Below, one piece after another: positions 17,236 through 26,635 of a stretch of DNA of 53,351 bases. Within the stretch, counting starts at the first letter, position 1, and every line of letters begins with the position of its first letter. The notes under the pieces are model-generated. The model was given only the letters and a program-made list of their open reading frames with translations. It searched no databases and had not been told where the DNA came from. The stretch covers positions 1 through 53,351 of the forward strand of contig JAITOF010000021.1 in NCBI GenBank assembly GCA_031290095.1. Reading direction: 5' to 3'. Made by a program: the position numbers and the translations under genes. The stretch comes from Candidatus Methanoplasma porotermitis (GTDB taxonomy: Archaea > Thermoplasmatota > Thermoplasmata > Methanomassiliicoccales > Methanomethylophilaceae).

Positions 17236-17871
17236 TCAGCTGGGATACGTGAAACCCAGCTCCGCGCAGCGTATTTTAATCTGGTCCTGCGGAATCTCTT
17301 CGTATCCCTTCGGGCCGACGAACGATATCAACATCCCGTCTCCGGAGTAGTTGTCTCTTTTCCTGGATGAGTTGAGAGCCGTTATCGCGACATCTATGGC
17401 CTCTTTCTTGGACATGTCGTGTTTGTACGAGGACTCCAAGGAGCCAAGGGCGAAGGTGCATCCGGATCCGATAGACGTGTAGTTGTCTTCGATATATCCG
17501 CCTGCGCCGTCGACGCTGAACACATGCCCTCCGGTGGAGTCGTATCCGCCGACGATGAGCCCCAGGTAGAATCCTCTGCGCATCAGGTTGCCTACGAGCG
17601 TCGCGGCCGCCGACACCGACATCTGGGAGCCTCTCTTCATGCTGTAGATCGATATCTCGCTCTGCATGTACCTTATCATGAGCTGAGCATCGCCGACCAC
17701 GCCCGCGATCGTCATTCCGATGTTGTCCGAAAGGGCGTATACCTTCTTGACGTCGCTGTGGGCGATGAGATTGCCCATCGTAGCCCTCTGGTCCGATGCC
17801 AGTATTACTCCGTCCTTGATCTTCAACCCGATGGTGGTCGTTCCCGTTTTTACAATGTCCTCGTTGCTCAT
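17236..17871 (-). CDS. psmB: Proteasome subunit beta
   Basis: A 211-residue catalytic subunit of the archaeal 20S proteasome. A 10-residue propeptide (MSNEDIVKTG) would be removed autocatalytically to expose Thr11 as the N-terminal nucleophile. The equivalents of mature D17 and K33 are D27 (ASDQRATMG) and K43 (DVKKVY). The downstream GSGCTFALGSLE and SKKEAIDVAITAL segments are also typical. LonB near 24-26 kb is the other large energy-dependent protease in the window. A TATA-like CTATTATTGAC lies upstream on the minus strand. Confidence 0.97.
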   Translation of the reverse strand: MSNEDIVKTGTTTIGLKIKDGVILASDQRATMGNLIAHSDVKKVYALSDNIGMTIAGVVGDAQLMIRYMQSEISIYSMKRGSQMSVSAAATLVGNLMRRGFYLGLIVGGYDSTGGHVFSVDGAGGYIEDNYTSIGSGCTFALGSLESSYKHDMSKKEAIDVAITALNSSRKRDNYSGDGMLISFVGPKGYEEIPQDQIKIRCAELGFTYPS

Positions 17872-18072
17872 GTGCTATCCCTTCGATGTCAATAATAGAC
17901 TAAAACGCACCGCTCGGATGACGGTACTGTGACGTGGATATGTTTAACGATTATATAATTTATCGTTTGGAAAACCGCATTTTGTAGGTCGATCTGGATT
18001 GTTATCGATGGCCGACGCAAAAACGGCGGCATTTCGACGATGTCGGCGGGATTCTAGGAGGTTCTGGCCTGA

Positions 18073-18249
18073 ATGCCAGGATTTGACATCGATCACAATA
18101 AACCGGCAATGCTGGTTGACGCATGCCAACGTCGAAGGCACGCTGGTCACGGCGTTGCGATGATGCGTGTAAAATATCCCTCTGAGGGTGCGACAAGGGC
18201 CGACGCGGCCTTGGGGAACGACCTGGATGCGCAGGAGAAGACCGCTTAA
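18073..18249 (+). CDS. Small ORF of 58 residues with strong Shine-Dalgarno
   Basis: In the 17872-18359 gap one short frame stands out. ATG 18073 is preceded by a full AGGAGGT at 18056-18062, ten bases upstream, and runs to TAA at 18249. The product starts MPGFDIDHNKPAML, contains CQRRRHAGHG and RVKYPSEG, and ends LDAQEKTA. It has no membrane segment and matches nothing I know. An in-frame TGA immediately precedes the ATG. Codon use is only moderately like neighbours. It may be a real small protein or chance; the ribosome-binding site is the main evidence. The rest of the gap shows only the psmB and thrB promoters. Confidence 0.35.
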   Translation: MPGFDIDHNKPAMLVDACQRRRHAGHGVAMMRVKYPSEGATRADAALGNDLDAQEKTA

Positions 18250-18317
18250 TCCTTCACTCGCTCTTGTATGACGTGTCCGTCGATTTTTGGATGTGCGACA
18301 GTCCAACACATTGATAA

Positions 18318-18327
18318 ACTATATGAA
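18318..18327 (+). promoter_or_regulatory. TATA box of thrB
   Basis: ACTATATGAA lies 33-42 bases before the thrB ATG at 18360. Its position argues against the in-frame upstream ATG at 18330. Confidence 0.6.
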
Positions 18328-18359
18328 ATATGGCGGAGTACGGCAGACGGGAGCACCCA

Positions 18360-19292
18360 ATGAGCGGAGAATGGATTAAGGTGGAGGCGCCCGCGACGAC
18401 CTCCAACATCGGCGCCGGTTTTGACATATTTGGTCTCGCACTTGGCAGGCCTTTCGACGTCATCGAAGGAAGGAAGACCGCGTCGGGAGTGAGCATATCC
18501 GATAAATCTGGGGTCTGTCATGAGGGCATACCTTCGGATCCGACCAAGAATGCAGTCACTATCGCCGCAGCAGAGGCGTTGAAAAGGTGCAATGCCGATT
18601 TCGGCATCGAGTTCAGAATCACTAAGGGCATAAGGCCATGCAGCGGCATAGGCTCGTCGGGCGCATCCGCTGCGGGAGGCGCGTTTCTCGCGAACATTCT
18701 TTGCGGGGGGAGCCTCTCGTCCGACGAGGTGATCCTTTGCGCCGCCCACGCAGAAGAAGTGCTGTCGGGAGGATTCCACGCCGACAACGTAGCCCCGTGC
18801 ATACTTGGGGGGTTCACCATAATCCGGTCGTATGCCCCCTTCGAGGTATCCCGCATAGAGCCGCCGAAGGGCCTCGGCGTGGTGATCGCCATGCCGGACG
18901 TGATGGTTGCAACGGCAGATTCGAGGAAGGTCCTGCCCAAGGAAGTCAGCGTAAGGGATTTGGTCTTCCACGTAGGAAACGCGTCCACGCTCGTGCATGC
19001 GATGATGACCGAGGATCTGGCGCAAATAGGCAGATCCGTGAAAGACGCCGTGTTCGAACCCGCCCGCACCCAGCTGGTGCCATACCTCAAGGATGCGGAG
19101 GCCGCTGCGATGTCTCATGGCGCCCTAGCATCGTTCCTCGGAGGCTCAGGCCCGTGCGTGATATCGTTCTATGACAAAGGGACGCACAACGGAGACCTCA
19201 TCGCCGACAGCGTGAAGAGCGTATATGCTGAGAACGGGATGAAATGCGACACGTGGGTTGCCGATTGCGGCAAAGGATGCAGGAGGATATGA
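18360..19292 (+). CDS. thrB: Homoserine kinase
   Basis: A 310-residue GHMP-family kinase that phosphorylates homoserine, the penultimate step of threonine synthesis. The N-terminus has APATTSNIGAGFD, and the ATP loop is RPCSGIGSSGASAAGGAF. The third motif is GALASFLGGSGPCVISF near the C-terminus. I prefer ATG 18360 (MSGEWIKVEAP) over 18330 because of the TATA position. The next gene, threonine synthase, begins two bases after the stop, and its Shine-Dalgarno AGGAGG (19281-19286) lies inside this gene. The pair is a classic threonine operon. Confidence 0.95.
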   Translation: MSGEWIKVEAPATTSNIGAGFDIFGLALGRPFDVIEGRKTASGVSISDKSGVCHEGIPSDPTKNAVTIAAAEALKRCNADFGIEFRITKGIRPCSGIGSSGASAAGGAFLANILCGGSLSSDEVILCAAHAEEVLSGGFHADNVAPCILGGFTIIRSYAPFEVSRIEPPKGLGVVIAMPDVMVATADSRKVLPKEVSVRDLVFHVGNASTLVHAMMTEDLAQIGRSVKDAVFEPARTQLVPYLKDAEAAAMSHGALASFLGGSGPCVISFYDKGTHNGDLIADSVKSVYAENGMKCDTWVADCGKGCRRI

Positions 19293-19293
19293 G

Positions 19294-20511
19294 ATGGCCG
19301 AACACAGAGTAGTGTGCTGGGACTGCAATGCAGACGTAAACGACCCGTATGTCAACAACTGCCCCAGATGCGGCGGCCTGCTGACCGTCAAGATCGACCT
19401 TGAAAATGTCAAGGAAATGAAACCGAAGGACCTTCATAGGGAGCAAATCGGCGTCTGGAGGTATACCCCCTTCATGCCCGTGGACGCTTCTAAGAAGGTG
19501 TCGATACAAGAGGGCGGAACGCCCCTGTACAGGGTCGAGGCCTTGGGAAAGGCGCTGGGCGTTCCGAAGACGCACGTGAAGTTCGAGGGGCTCAACCCCA
19601 CTGGCTCGTTCAAGGACAGAGGCATGACCATCGGCGTGTCTCGCGCGAAGGAGCTCGGCGCGACCGTAGTCGGATGTGCTTCCACCGGGAACACGTCCGC
19701 ATCGCTCGCCGCATATGCGGCGAAGGCGGGAATGAAATGTGCAGTGTTCCTCCCGTCAGGAAAAGTCGCCGCCGGGAAGCTGGCGCAGGCGCTGTTCTTC
19801 GGCGCCAAGGTGCTGTCCATCGACGGGAACTTCGACGATGCCCTCGAACTTGCAAGAAAAATGGCAGATGAGAAGAAGCTCTATCTCCTTAACTCCATAA
19901 ACCCGTACCGTCCCGAAGGACAGAAGTCCGTGCTTTTCGAGATAATGGACCAGCTGGCATACGAAGTCCCCGACCGTATCGTACTTCCAGTCGGGAACGC
20001 AGCCAACATATGGGCCGTGTACAAAGCGATACAGGAGCTGAAAGAGGTCGGATGGATATCGAAGACGCCCATGCTCACAGGAATACAGGCGGAAGGCTCC
20101 GCCCCGGTCGCCAAGGCGTTCGCATCCAAGAAGCATGATTTCGTTCCGGAAGAGCACCCCGAGACCGTCGCGACTGCGATACGCATAGGGAACCCCGTCA
20201 GCGGGAGGAAGGCGCTTCATGCCATCTACGACACTGGAGGCTTCTCGGACACGGTGACAGACGCTGAGATAATCAGTGCTCAGCAGCTCCTCGGCAAGAC
20301 GGAGGGCGTGTGCGTGGAGCCGGCATCGGCCGCATCCGTGGCAGGCCTGAGGAAGCTCAGAGATGCCGGCGTCATCGACCGCGACGAAAGAGTCGTTTGC
20401 ATATGCACCGGGAACGGCCTGAAGGACCCGGATACGATAATCAACAACGCCCAGCCGCCCATAAAGTGCAGGAACTCGGTAGAAGACATCTCCAGGATAC
20501 TCTTGTCGTGA
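19294..20511 (+). CDS. thrC: Threonine synthase
   Basis: A 405-residue PLP enzyme converting O-phosphohomoserine to threonine. It begins with a zinc ribbon (C8, C11, C23, C26: CWDC and CPRCGG), common in archaeal ThrC. The PLP Lys is K107 in NPTGSFKDRGM. The phosphate loop and the substrate region (GCASTGNTSASLAAYAAKAG) follow, with VCICTGNGLKDPD near the end. The start is fixed by AGGAGG seven bases upstream. The stop abuts that of convergent Hel308 with no intervening base. Confidence 0.96.
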   Translation: MAEHRVVCWDCNADVNDPYVNNCPRCGGLLTVKIDLENVKEMKPKDLHREQIGVWRYTPFMPVDASKKVSIQEGGTPLYRVEALGKALGVPKTHVKFEGLNPTGSFKDRGMTIGVSRAKELGATVVGCASTGNTSASLAAYAAKAGMKCAVFLPSGKVAAGKLAQALFFGAKVLSIDGNFDDALELARKMADEKKLYLLNSINPYRPEGQKSVLFEIMDQLAYEVPDRIVLPVGNAANIWAVYKAIQELKEVGWISKTPMLTGIQAEGSAPVAKAFASKKHDFVPEEHPETVATAIRIGNPVSGRKALHAIYDTGGFSDTVTDAEIISAQQLLGKTEGVCVEPASAASVAGLRKLRDAGVIDRDERVVCICTGNGLKDPDTIINNAQPPIKCRNSVEDISRILLS

Positions 20512-22731
20512 TTAGAAGTCGAACAGCCCGGTCTGCTTTTTCCGGTCTGGTTCGTCTTCGTCCGGCATGCCATGGGACGGTCTCGGCGGGTTCGAATGCG
20601 ACGAGCTGCCAGCCTGAGCCTTCATGCTCCTTGCGAGCGCGGGGCCTATCTTGGGCATTTTGGAGAGGGCCTCCTCGCTCACGGACATCACGTCCTCCTT
20701 TCCCTTTATTCCGTCATCAAAAAGCACCCTTGCTCTGGCCCTCCCTACGCCCCTGAACGACACGAGTCCGAGGAGCTCCTCCTTCACGCCGTACTTCACG
20801 CGAGTCAGGAGCGGCCGGATTCTGCATACGGCGTCCGGCCTGAAGATGAGCGCGATCTCGTTCATGGCATAAAGCAGCCATTCCGACATCTCCACCCTGG
20901 ATCTTATGTCTCCGGGGCCTATGCCCATGCGGACGGTCATGTCCTCCTCTGTGACCTCCCCTATCCAGTCCCCCATCAGGACAGCTACCTTCAGGTTGCT
21001 GAGAAAGTCGTCGAAGCCGAACTCGTCCTCGTCGTCCACGGGCTCTGTGAGAAACTTCCCTTCGTACATCTCGGTGAGCGTCTTCAGACGGTCCATGTCT
21101 CCTTTTTTGGGATACATCCCCAGAACATCAGGGGTGGATGCCACTGCATGCATTATCAGAATGTCGTCCGTATCGTCGTCGATCCTTTCCACGGCGTTCC
21201 TCATCATGACCGCAGACACCGGATCTATGTACAGGTCGGAGACCCTTCTGCCAAACGGGAGTATCCTTACGGCGCCTCCGTCCCTGGCGACCATCTTCTC
21301 CCTCTCTAGGAAGTCGACGCAGTTCTCCACCACGCTTTCGATGCCGTGCAGCTGCGACGTGCTTCCATAGAACGTGCCGTGCATGAACTCGACTATCGAC
21401 GACTCCGAGTCGGCGTCCCCTGTCGCGACCAGCCCCAGCACATGGCTCCTCAGAACCCTCTCGCTTCCAAGCTTGGACGTCAGGCGCTCGGTGTCATGGA
21501 GCACGTAATCGTCCATCAGGTGGTCGTGGTCGAAATCGTTCTTCGCCACCAGGACGGCCTCGCCGTACGGGTCGTAACCAGGCCTGCCTGCCCTGCCGCA
21601 CATCTGCTTGACCTCCATCACGGAGATGGGCGTGTTGCCGGCGCCGGCTTCGAAACGATACGTGTCGCGGACGATGACCCTCCTTGCTGGCAGGTTGATC
21701 CCCGCCGCGAGCGTGGGTGTCGCCACTATGCATTTTATAAGGCCGTTTTTAAAGTTGTCCTCCACGTACTTCCTCTGTTTGTACGTCAGTCCAGCATTAT
21801 GGAACGCCATGCCGCATTTCACGCAAGCGGAGAGCTTCTTCCCCATGGAAGTGGCGTCCGCGTCGCCCTCGAGGGTCTCAACGTCGCTTTGAGACAGCTG
21901 CCTTCCAGCCAGCGCCTTCATCTTGTCGGCGTATTTCACTGCCAGAGATTCTGTGGACCTGCGGGTGTTTACGAAGAGGAGGCACTGCCCGCCTTCCTTC
22001 ACAGTCTGCTCCATCATGCCCCAGATGGCGTCCTTTCCCTCAGGGACCTCTACGATCGAGCCGTCGTCGAAGTCTATCTCGCCTTCGAGGTACACGCCCT
22101 CCTTGAGCGGTATAGGGCGCCATTCGCCTGTCACAAGGTCCGCGTTGAGCCATCTTGCCATGTCGGACGCGTTCGATATCGTAGCAGAGAGGGCAATGAC
22201 CTGAAGGTCGGGGTTGCGACGTGCAAGCTTCGTGAGCGTGACCTCGAGCGTCGGCCCGCGGCCCGGGTCGTGTATCATATGGACCTCGTCGGCGATCACC
22301 ATGCCGACACCCCGTATCCATGCGCTGCCGTGGCGGATCATGGAGTCGGCCTTCTCGGACGTGGCAACGATGACGTCGGCGTCGGAGAACCTTCCGTCCT
22401 CGGAGTCGAGGTCTCCCGTGCTCATCATCACCTTTACACCCAGATGGGAGAACTTGTCGAGATCGTCCCTCTTCTCAGAGGCAAGGGCTTTCAAAGGGAC
22501 TATGTACAGGACCTTGCGCCCCCTTCTGAGCACCATGTTCACCGCTGGGATGTAGCCGATGAGCGACTTTCCACCCGCCGTCGGGATGGCCACCACGAGG
22601 TTCTTTCCCTGAAGCGCCTTCGGTATGGCCTCTGCTTGCGGAGGGTAGAGGTCCGAGAACCCCTGCTCGACAAGAGCGCCCCTGAGCTCGGGGACTATGT
22701 CCAGGTCGGCTATGTTCATGCGCTCTTCCAT
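20512..22731 (-). CDS. hel308: Hel308-type ATP-dependent DNA helicase
   Basis: A 739-residue SF2 Ski2-like helicase acting at stalled replication forks. Visible motifs are the Q-motif region (YPPQAEAI), Walker A AIPTAGGKS (residues 48-56), IVPLKALASEKR, ADEVHMI (motif II), ALSATISN (III), VATPTLAAGINLPARRV and QMCGRAGRPGYD (VI). The C-terminal helix-hairpin-helix (LLGLVSFRGVGRARARVLFDDG) is typical. The last seven residues are QTGLFDF, a PCNA-interacting-peptide-like tail. A second possible start is Met5. It is divergent from the transglutaminase gene. Confidence 0.95.
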   Translation of the reverse strand: MEERMNIADLDIVPELRGALVEQGFSDLYPPQAEAIPKALQGKNLVVAIPTAGGKSLIGYIPAVNMVLRRGRKVLYIVPLKALASEKRDDLDKFSHLGVKVMMSTGDLDSEDGRFSDADVIVATSEKADSMIRHGSAWIRGVGMVIADEVHMIHDPGRGPTLEVTLTKLARRNPDLQVIALSATISNASDMARWLNADLVTGEWRPIPLKEGVYLEGEIDFDDGSIVEVPEGKDAIWGMMEQTVKEGGQCLLFVNTRRSTESLAVKYADKMKALAGRQLSQSDVETLEGDADATSMGKKLSACVKCGMAFHNAGLTYKQRKYVEDNFKNGLIKCIVATPTLAAGINLPARRVIVRDTYRFEAGAGNTPISVMEVKQMCGRAGRPGYDPYGEAVLVAKNDFDHDHLMDDYVLHDTERLTSKLGSERVLRSHVLGLVATGDADSESSIVEFMHGTFYGSTSQLHGIESVVENCVDFLEREKMVARDGGAVRILPFGRRVSDLYIDPVSAVMMRNAVERIDDDTDDILIMHAVASTPDVLGMYPKKGDMDRLKTLTEMYEGKFLTEPVDDEDEFGFDDFLSNLKVAVLMGDWIGEVTEEDMTVRMGIGPGDIRSRVEMSEWLLYAMNEIALIFRPDAVCRIRPLLTRVKYGVKEELLGLVSFRGVGRARARVLFDDGIKGKEDVMSVSEEALSKMPKIGPALARSMKAQAGSSSHSNPPRPSHGMPDEDEPDRKKQTGLFDF

Positions 22732-22792
22732 ACACGGTTGTTTTATTTATTGTTGCGTCCGGCTGTCTGTTTAAATAAGAACAGAGACATGT

Positions 22793-23893
22793 ATGCCGAC
22801 TATGAATTTGAAGTCGATCGCACCAGTAACGGTGTTCGCATTGGTTGTGCTCTTGTTGCTTGCACTTCCTTCGGTCGCGGCCGCCGACGAGCCTGCAGAC
22901 AAGAACGCTTCATACCGCAGCCAGTTGGATGCCAACGGAAAAGCACTGTATGACGCGGTGAAAGAGGCTGACGCGGAAACGTTCGAGTTGACTGTGGTGC
23001 TTCCGATGCCCATCACCGCGAAGAATGCCGATCCGACGTTGGAATCTACAAGGAGCGACCTTGCGGATGCCGTTAACATGACCTGGGAGAGGACAAGATA
23101 CGCCCTATGGGTCGCAGAACCCATGGCGATATGGTTTTGGCACGGGAGCGACCCGAGGCTTGACGACACCATCACGTTCACGATATCGAACGAGACGTGC
23201 GCCGTGTCCCAAATAACGCTTAAACTGGATTTGACGGAAGACTGCCCGTATCAGGACGACCCGTCCACCGCCGACGTTAACGAGCGCCAGCAGAAGATCG
23301 ACGCCGTCATGAAGGCGGTAGGCGACTTCGAATCCGCGAGCACGGACGTTCGCGGGAAAGTCGGGGACATAAACAGATATCTCGTGGACAACGTCACATA
23401 CGACCCGAACTTCAAAGACGGCGCTAAGAGCAGCCCCTACGACCACGACGCCTATGGGGCGCTGGTGGACAACGACGACGGCAAGAGGTATGCCGTGTGC
23501 GAGGGCTACGCGAAAGCGTTCCAGCTTCTCGCCGACAAATTGGGGATCCCATGCATGACCGTGTTCGGCACGGCCACCCCGTCGTTGGAGGCGCATGCAT
23601 GGAACTACGTCAAAATGGACAACGGGAACTGGTACGCAGTGGACAGCACCTGGAACGACAGCAAGGGCAATGCCTACCTCCTCGTAGGGTACGAGACGTT
23701 CTTTCAGGACCATCAGCAGGGCACCCTCGGCTTCTCCGGAGAGGTCATGCCTTTCAACTACCCCAAACTGAGCGACATAAAGTACGACGACGACCCTCGC
23801 GACTACATGCAGTACTCTTGGGTCGCTTATGCGGTCATAGGTGCGATAATCGTCGCGGCACTGTACACAATGGTGCGGAGAGGATCTAATTGA
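22793..23893 (+). CDS. Membrane-anchored transglutaminase-like protein
   Basis: A 366-residue predicted exported protein. A signal sequence or membrane segment fills residues 11-30 (VTVFALVVLLLLALPSVAAA). The transglutaminase-like cysteine protease fold has the triad C236 (YAVCEGYAKAFQLL), H268 (EAHAWNYV) and D284 (YAVDSTWND). A C-terminal helix (VAYAVIGAIIVAALYTMV) before a basic RRGSN tail would anchor it in the membrane with the catalytic domain outside. It may crosslink or cleave envelope proteins or peptides; the substrate is unknown. TTTAAATA at 22770-22777 is a likely TATA box. ATG 22802 is an alternative start. Confidence 0.85.
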   Translation: MPTMNLKSIAPVTVFALVVLLLLALPSVAAADEPADKNASYRSQLDANGKALYDAVKEADAETFELTVVLPMPITAKNADPTLESTRSDLADAVNMTWERTRYALWVAEPMAIWFWHGSDPRLDDTITFTISNETCAVSQITLKLDLTEDCPYQDDPSTADVNERQQKIDAVMKAVGDFESASTDVRGKVGDINRYLVDNVTYDPNFKDGAKSSPYDHDAYGALVDNDDGKRYAVCEGYAKAFQLLADKLGIPCMTVFGTATPSLEAHAWNYVKMDNGNWYAVDSTWNDSKGNAYLLVGYETFFQDHQQGTLGFSGEVMPFNYPKLSDIKYDDDPRDYMQYSWVAYAVIGAIIVAALYTMVRRGSN

Positions 23894-23913
23894 AATCCGA
23901 TAATAGACAAATA

Positions 23914-23922
23914 GATATATAC
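23914..23922 (+). promoter_or_regulatory. TATA box of lonB
   Basis: GATATATAC lies 42-50 bases before the chosen ATG at 23964. Confidence 0.55.
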
Positions 23923-23963
23923 GAGTACAAACCAATCTCCCTGAGGTCAAGAAGGTATTGTTG

Positions 23964-26057
23964 ATGGCAGACGCCGAAAATATACAGACCGTCCCGCTTG
24001 AGGATTGGATCGAAGAACAGACCTTTGGTTCCACGAAGGACATCGAGATTCCGGAGAAGCTTTCAGACCGCGTCATAGGCCAGGAGAAAGCCGTGGAGGT
24101 CATGAGAAAGGCCGCCTTCCAAAAAAGGCATGTTATGTTGATCGGCGAGCCCGGAACCGGAAAATCCATGCTTGCCAACTCGATGGTGGAGTACCTTCCA
24201 AAGGAAGAGCTTCAGGACATCATCGCCTACCACAACCCCGAGGATGTGAACGAGCCTCGGATAAGGGTGTTCCCCGCGGGCAAGGGCAAGGCGATAGTCA
24301 GCGAACAGAAGATGCAGGCGATGGCGGCGAAGAATCAAAAGAACTCTGCGTACCTCTACATATGCATGGCGCTCGTCATGGCAGGGGTGTTGTTCTCGAT
24401 TATCTTCAACAACGTGTACATGATGTTCATCGCGCTCTTTGCAGTGCTCATAGTGTTCATGTTCAACAGGACGCCCGGCATGCTGAGGCAGGACACGATG
24501 ATCGTCCCCAAGGTGCTGGTCAGCCATGAAGACAGCGACAAGCCGCCGTTCGTCGATGCCACTGGAGGTCATGCCGGGTCCCTTCTCGGCGACGTCCGGC
24601 ACGACCCGTTCCAGAGCGGAGGGCTTGAAACCCCGTCTCACGACAGGCTCGAGTCCGGCGCCATCCACAAGGCGAACAAAGGCGTGCTGTTCATCGACGA
24701 GATCAACCTCCTCAGGATGGAATCCCAACAGGCCATCCTCACAGCGATGCAGGAGAAGAAGCTGCCCATCACAGGTCAATCCGAGAGGTCTTCGGGAGCG
24801 CTGGTCAAGTCAGAACCCGTGCCCTGCGACTTCATACTCGTGTGCGCAGGGAACCTTGACGCGATAAGCGGCATGCACCCCGCGCTCAGGTCCAGGATAA
24901 GAGGGTACGGCTACGAGGTGTACATGCGCAGCACTATGCCTGACACCCCCGAGAACCGCTATGGAATCGCTAGGTTCGTGGCACAGGAGGTCGTCAAGGA
25001 CGGCAAGATACCCCATTTCGACAAATACGCCGTCGCCGAGATAATACGCGAGGCCCAGCGCCGCTCCGGGCATAAGGGCGAGCTCACCCTCAGGATGAGG
25101 GAGCTTGGCGGACTTGTACGCGTGGCAGGGGACGTGGCTGTAGAACGGAATGCCGAGATAGTCACGAGAGACGACATCCTCGCCGCAAAAAATTCGGCAA
25201 GGGGGCTGGAGCAGCAGATCGCCGATCGGCACATCGAGAGAAGCAAGAGGTACGAGCTGTTCAACACATCCGGCGAAGAGGTGGGGATGATCAACGGCCT
25301 TGCCGCGCTGGGAGGCGACTCAGGGATGGCCGAGTACTCCGGCATAGTGTTGCCTATCGTCGCAGAGGTCTCACCCTCGCAGGCGAAAAAGGGAGGTCGG
25401 ATAATAGCGACCGGCCGTCTGGGGGACATTGCCAAAGAGGCTGTGGAAAACATCTCTGCCGTGATAAAGAAATACACTTCGAAGACGCTTTCGGACAGCG
25501 ACATCCACCTCCAGTACATAGGTACATACGAGGGCGTCGAGGGGGACAGCGCGTCGATAACGATGGCCACGGTCATCATATCGGCGATGGAAGGGATACC
25601 CATCCGTCAGGATCTGGCAATGACCGGAAGCCTCAGTGTGAGGGGCAAGGTCCTCCCGGTGGGAGCGGTCACCGCGAAGTTAGAAGCGGCAGCCGCGTCG
25701 GGGATCAAACTCGCGCTCATCCCGAAGGACAATGCGAACGACGTCATGATCGACAGAAGGTTCTATCAGACGATGGAGATATTTGCCGTCGAGAACTTCC
25801 GCGATGTGATTGAGTATGCGTTCGTGGACTGCCCCAAGAAGAGGGAATACATGGAAAAACTGCTCCCCCTGACCGATGGCGGGGTTTCCAAGGCCACGAA
25901 GGTCGAGCCTCCCGTAGAGCATGTCCCCGTGCGCACTGCGAAGAAGATGGGGCGCCCTCCCCGCGGCGGGAACGCCTCCAAGCCGGCGCCCGTGTCAGAA
26001 GACGCGGCCATTGTGGAGTCGGAACGTTCGTCGGAACGTTCGCCGTGCCCTCAATAA
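23964..26057 (+). CDS. lonB: ATP-dependent protease LonB, archaeal membrane type
   Basis: A 697-residue archaeal Lon. The AAA+ module has Walker A GEPGTGKS at residues 61-68 and a Walker B at [11 protein letters not shown]. Two membrane helices are inserted in it at about residues 130-170 ([16 protein letters not shown] and [15 protein letters not shown]), the feature that tethers archaeal LonB to the membrane. The C-terminal protease has the Ser-Lys dyad S529 ([10 protein letters not shown]) and K572 ([12 protein letters not shown]), 43 residues apart as in other Lons. The last ~60 residues are an extra basic, low-complexity tail. ATG 23964 is preferred to two in-frame TTG codons because of GAAGGT at 23951-23956. 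Confidence 0.95.
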   Translation: MADAENIQTVPLEDWIEEQTFGSTKDIEIPEKLSDRVIGQEKAVEVMRKAAFQKRHVMLIGEPGTGKSMLANSMVEYLPKEELQDIIAYHNPEDVNEPRIRVFPAGKGKAIVSEQKMQAMAAKNQKNSAYLYICMALVMAGVLFSIIFNNVYMMFIALFAVLIVFMFNRTPGMLRQDTMIVPKVLVSHEDSDKPPFVDATGGHAGSLLGDVRHDPFQSGGLETPSHDRLESGAIHKANKGVLFIDEINLLRMESQQAILTAMQEKKLPITGQSERSSGALVKSEPVPCDFILVCAGNLDAISGMHPALRSRIRGYGYEVYMRSTMPDTPENRYGIARFVAQEVVKDGKIPHFDKYAVAEIIREAQRRSGHKGELTLRMRELGGLVRVAGDVAVERNAEIVTRDDILAAKNSARGLEQQIADRHIERSKRYELFNTSGEEVGMINGLAALGGDSGMAEYSGIVLPIVAEVSPSQAKKGGRIIATGRLGDIAKEAVENISAVIKKYTSKTLSDSDIHLQYIGTYEGVEGDSASITMATVIISAMEGIPIRQDLAMTGSLSVRGKVLPVGAVTAKLEAAAASGIKLALIPKDNANDVMIDRRFYQTMEIFAVENFRDVIEYAFVDCPKKREYMEKLLPLTDGGVSKATKVEPPVEHVPVRTAKKMGRPPRGGNASKPAPVSEDAAIVESERSSERSPCPQ

Positions 26058-26063
26058 ACACGC

Positions 26064-26103
26064 AGATACCGCTGAAAGCGGCTGTATCTCGTTTCCATTT
26101 TTT
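26064..26103 (+). terminator. Probable terminator of lonB
   Basis: AGATAC-CGCT-GAA-AGCG-(bulge)-GTATCT forms a bulged hairpin at 26064-26089, six bases after the lonB stop. A T-rich tract, TTTCCATTTTTTA, follows. The form suits archaeal U-rich termination. Confidence 0.55.
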
Positions 26104-26162
26104 ATACTAGCATAAATTCGACCCTTTTGCAGGCAGACAGCACTGCGATAGGGGAGTAACGC

Positions 26163-26576
26163 ATGGAGAACAAAGAACTAATGTTGAGTGCACTTGAAGG
26201 TACCCTCTGGGTTGCTTTGGCGACTTCCGTCGACGGGCATCCTAATGTAAGGCTCCTCAATGTTCACTGGGACCCAAGCAGGCCGGGAGTCTTCCTGTTT
26301 TCTTCCAGGAAAAACAGAAAGGAGAAATCTGAGACCGAATACGGCAATAAAGTCGCATTTGCCGCCATACCCTCAGGACCCGGGCCTTTCGTGAAGGGAG
26401 TAGGCAAGGTACGCAAGAGCAACGTCAGGTTCGAGGACATAAGGGACGATCTTTCTTTCAGGGCGCCACACTTCATGTCGGACGAGCCATCCGGATTCGA
26501 GATGTATGAAATCGTGCTCGAGCAGACCACGCTGATTCTCGGGCCCGACAGATTCGCCGAAGTAAATCTGGCCTGA
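26163..26576 (+). CDS. Pyridoxamine 5'-phosphate oxidase-like FMN-binding protein
   Basis: A 137-residue split-barrel protein. WVALATSVDGHPNVRLLNVHWD at residues 16-37 and FLFSSRKNRKEKSETEYGNKVAFAAI are the typical strands and FMN-contact region of the PPOx-like superfamily. Such small members may bind FMN or heme or act as oxidoreductases; the true PdxH activity cannot be assumed. The ATG follows GGGGAG at 26151-26156 with six-base spacing, and a TATA-like CATAAATT lies at 26111-26118. Confidence 0.8.
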   Translation: MENKELMLSALEGTLWVALATSVDGHPNVRLLNVHWDPSRPGVFLFSSRKNRKEKSETEYGNKVAFAAIPSGPGPFVKGVGKVRKSNVRFEDIRDDLSFRAPHFMSDEPSGFEMYEIVLEQTTLILGPDRFAEVNLA

Positions 26577-26635
26577 CGCCGAACTGTTTCCCATATAGAC
26601 GGAAAACTATTTTTCATGCACCCGCATTGGGGTGC

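Noticed and set aside
21346-22953. 535-codon open frame antisense to hel308
   Set aside because: The opposite strand has every Hel308 motif, and this frame is rich in His/Arg without recognisable domains.
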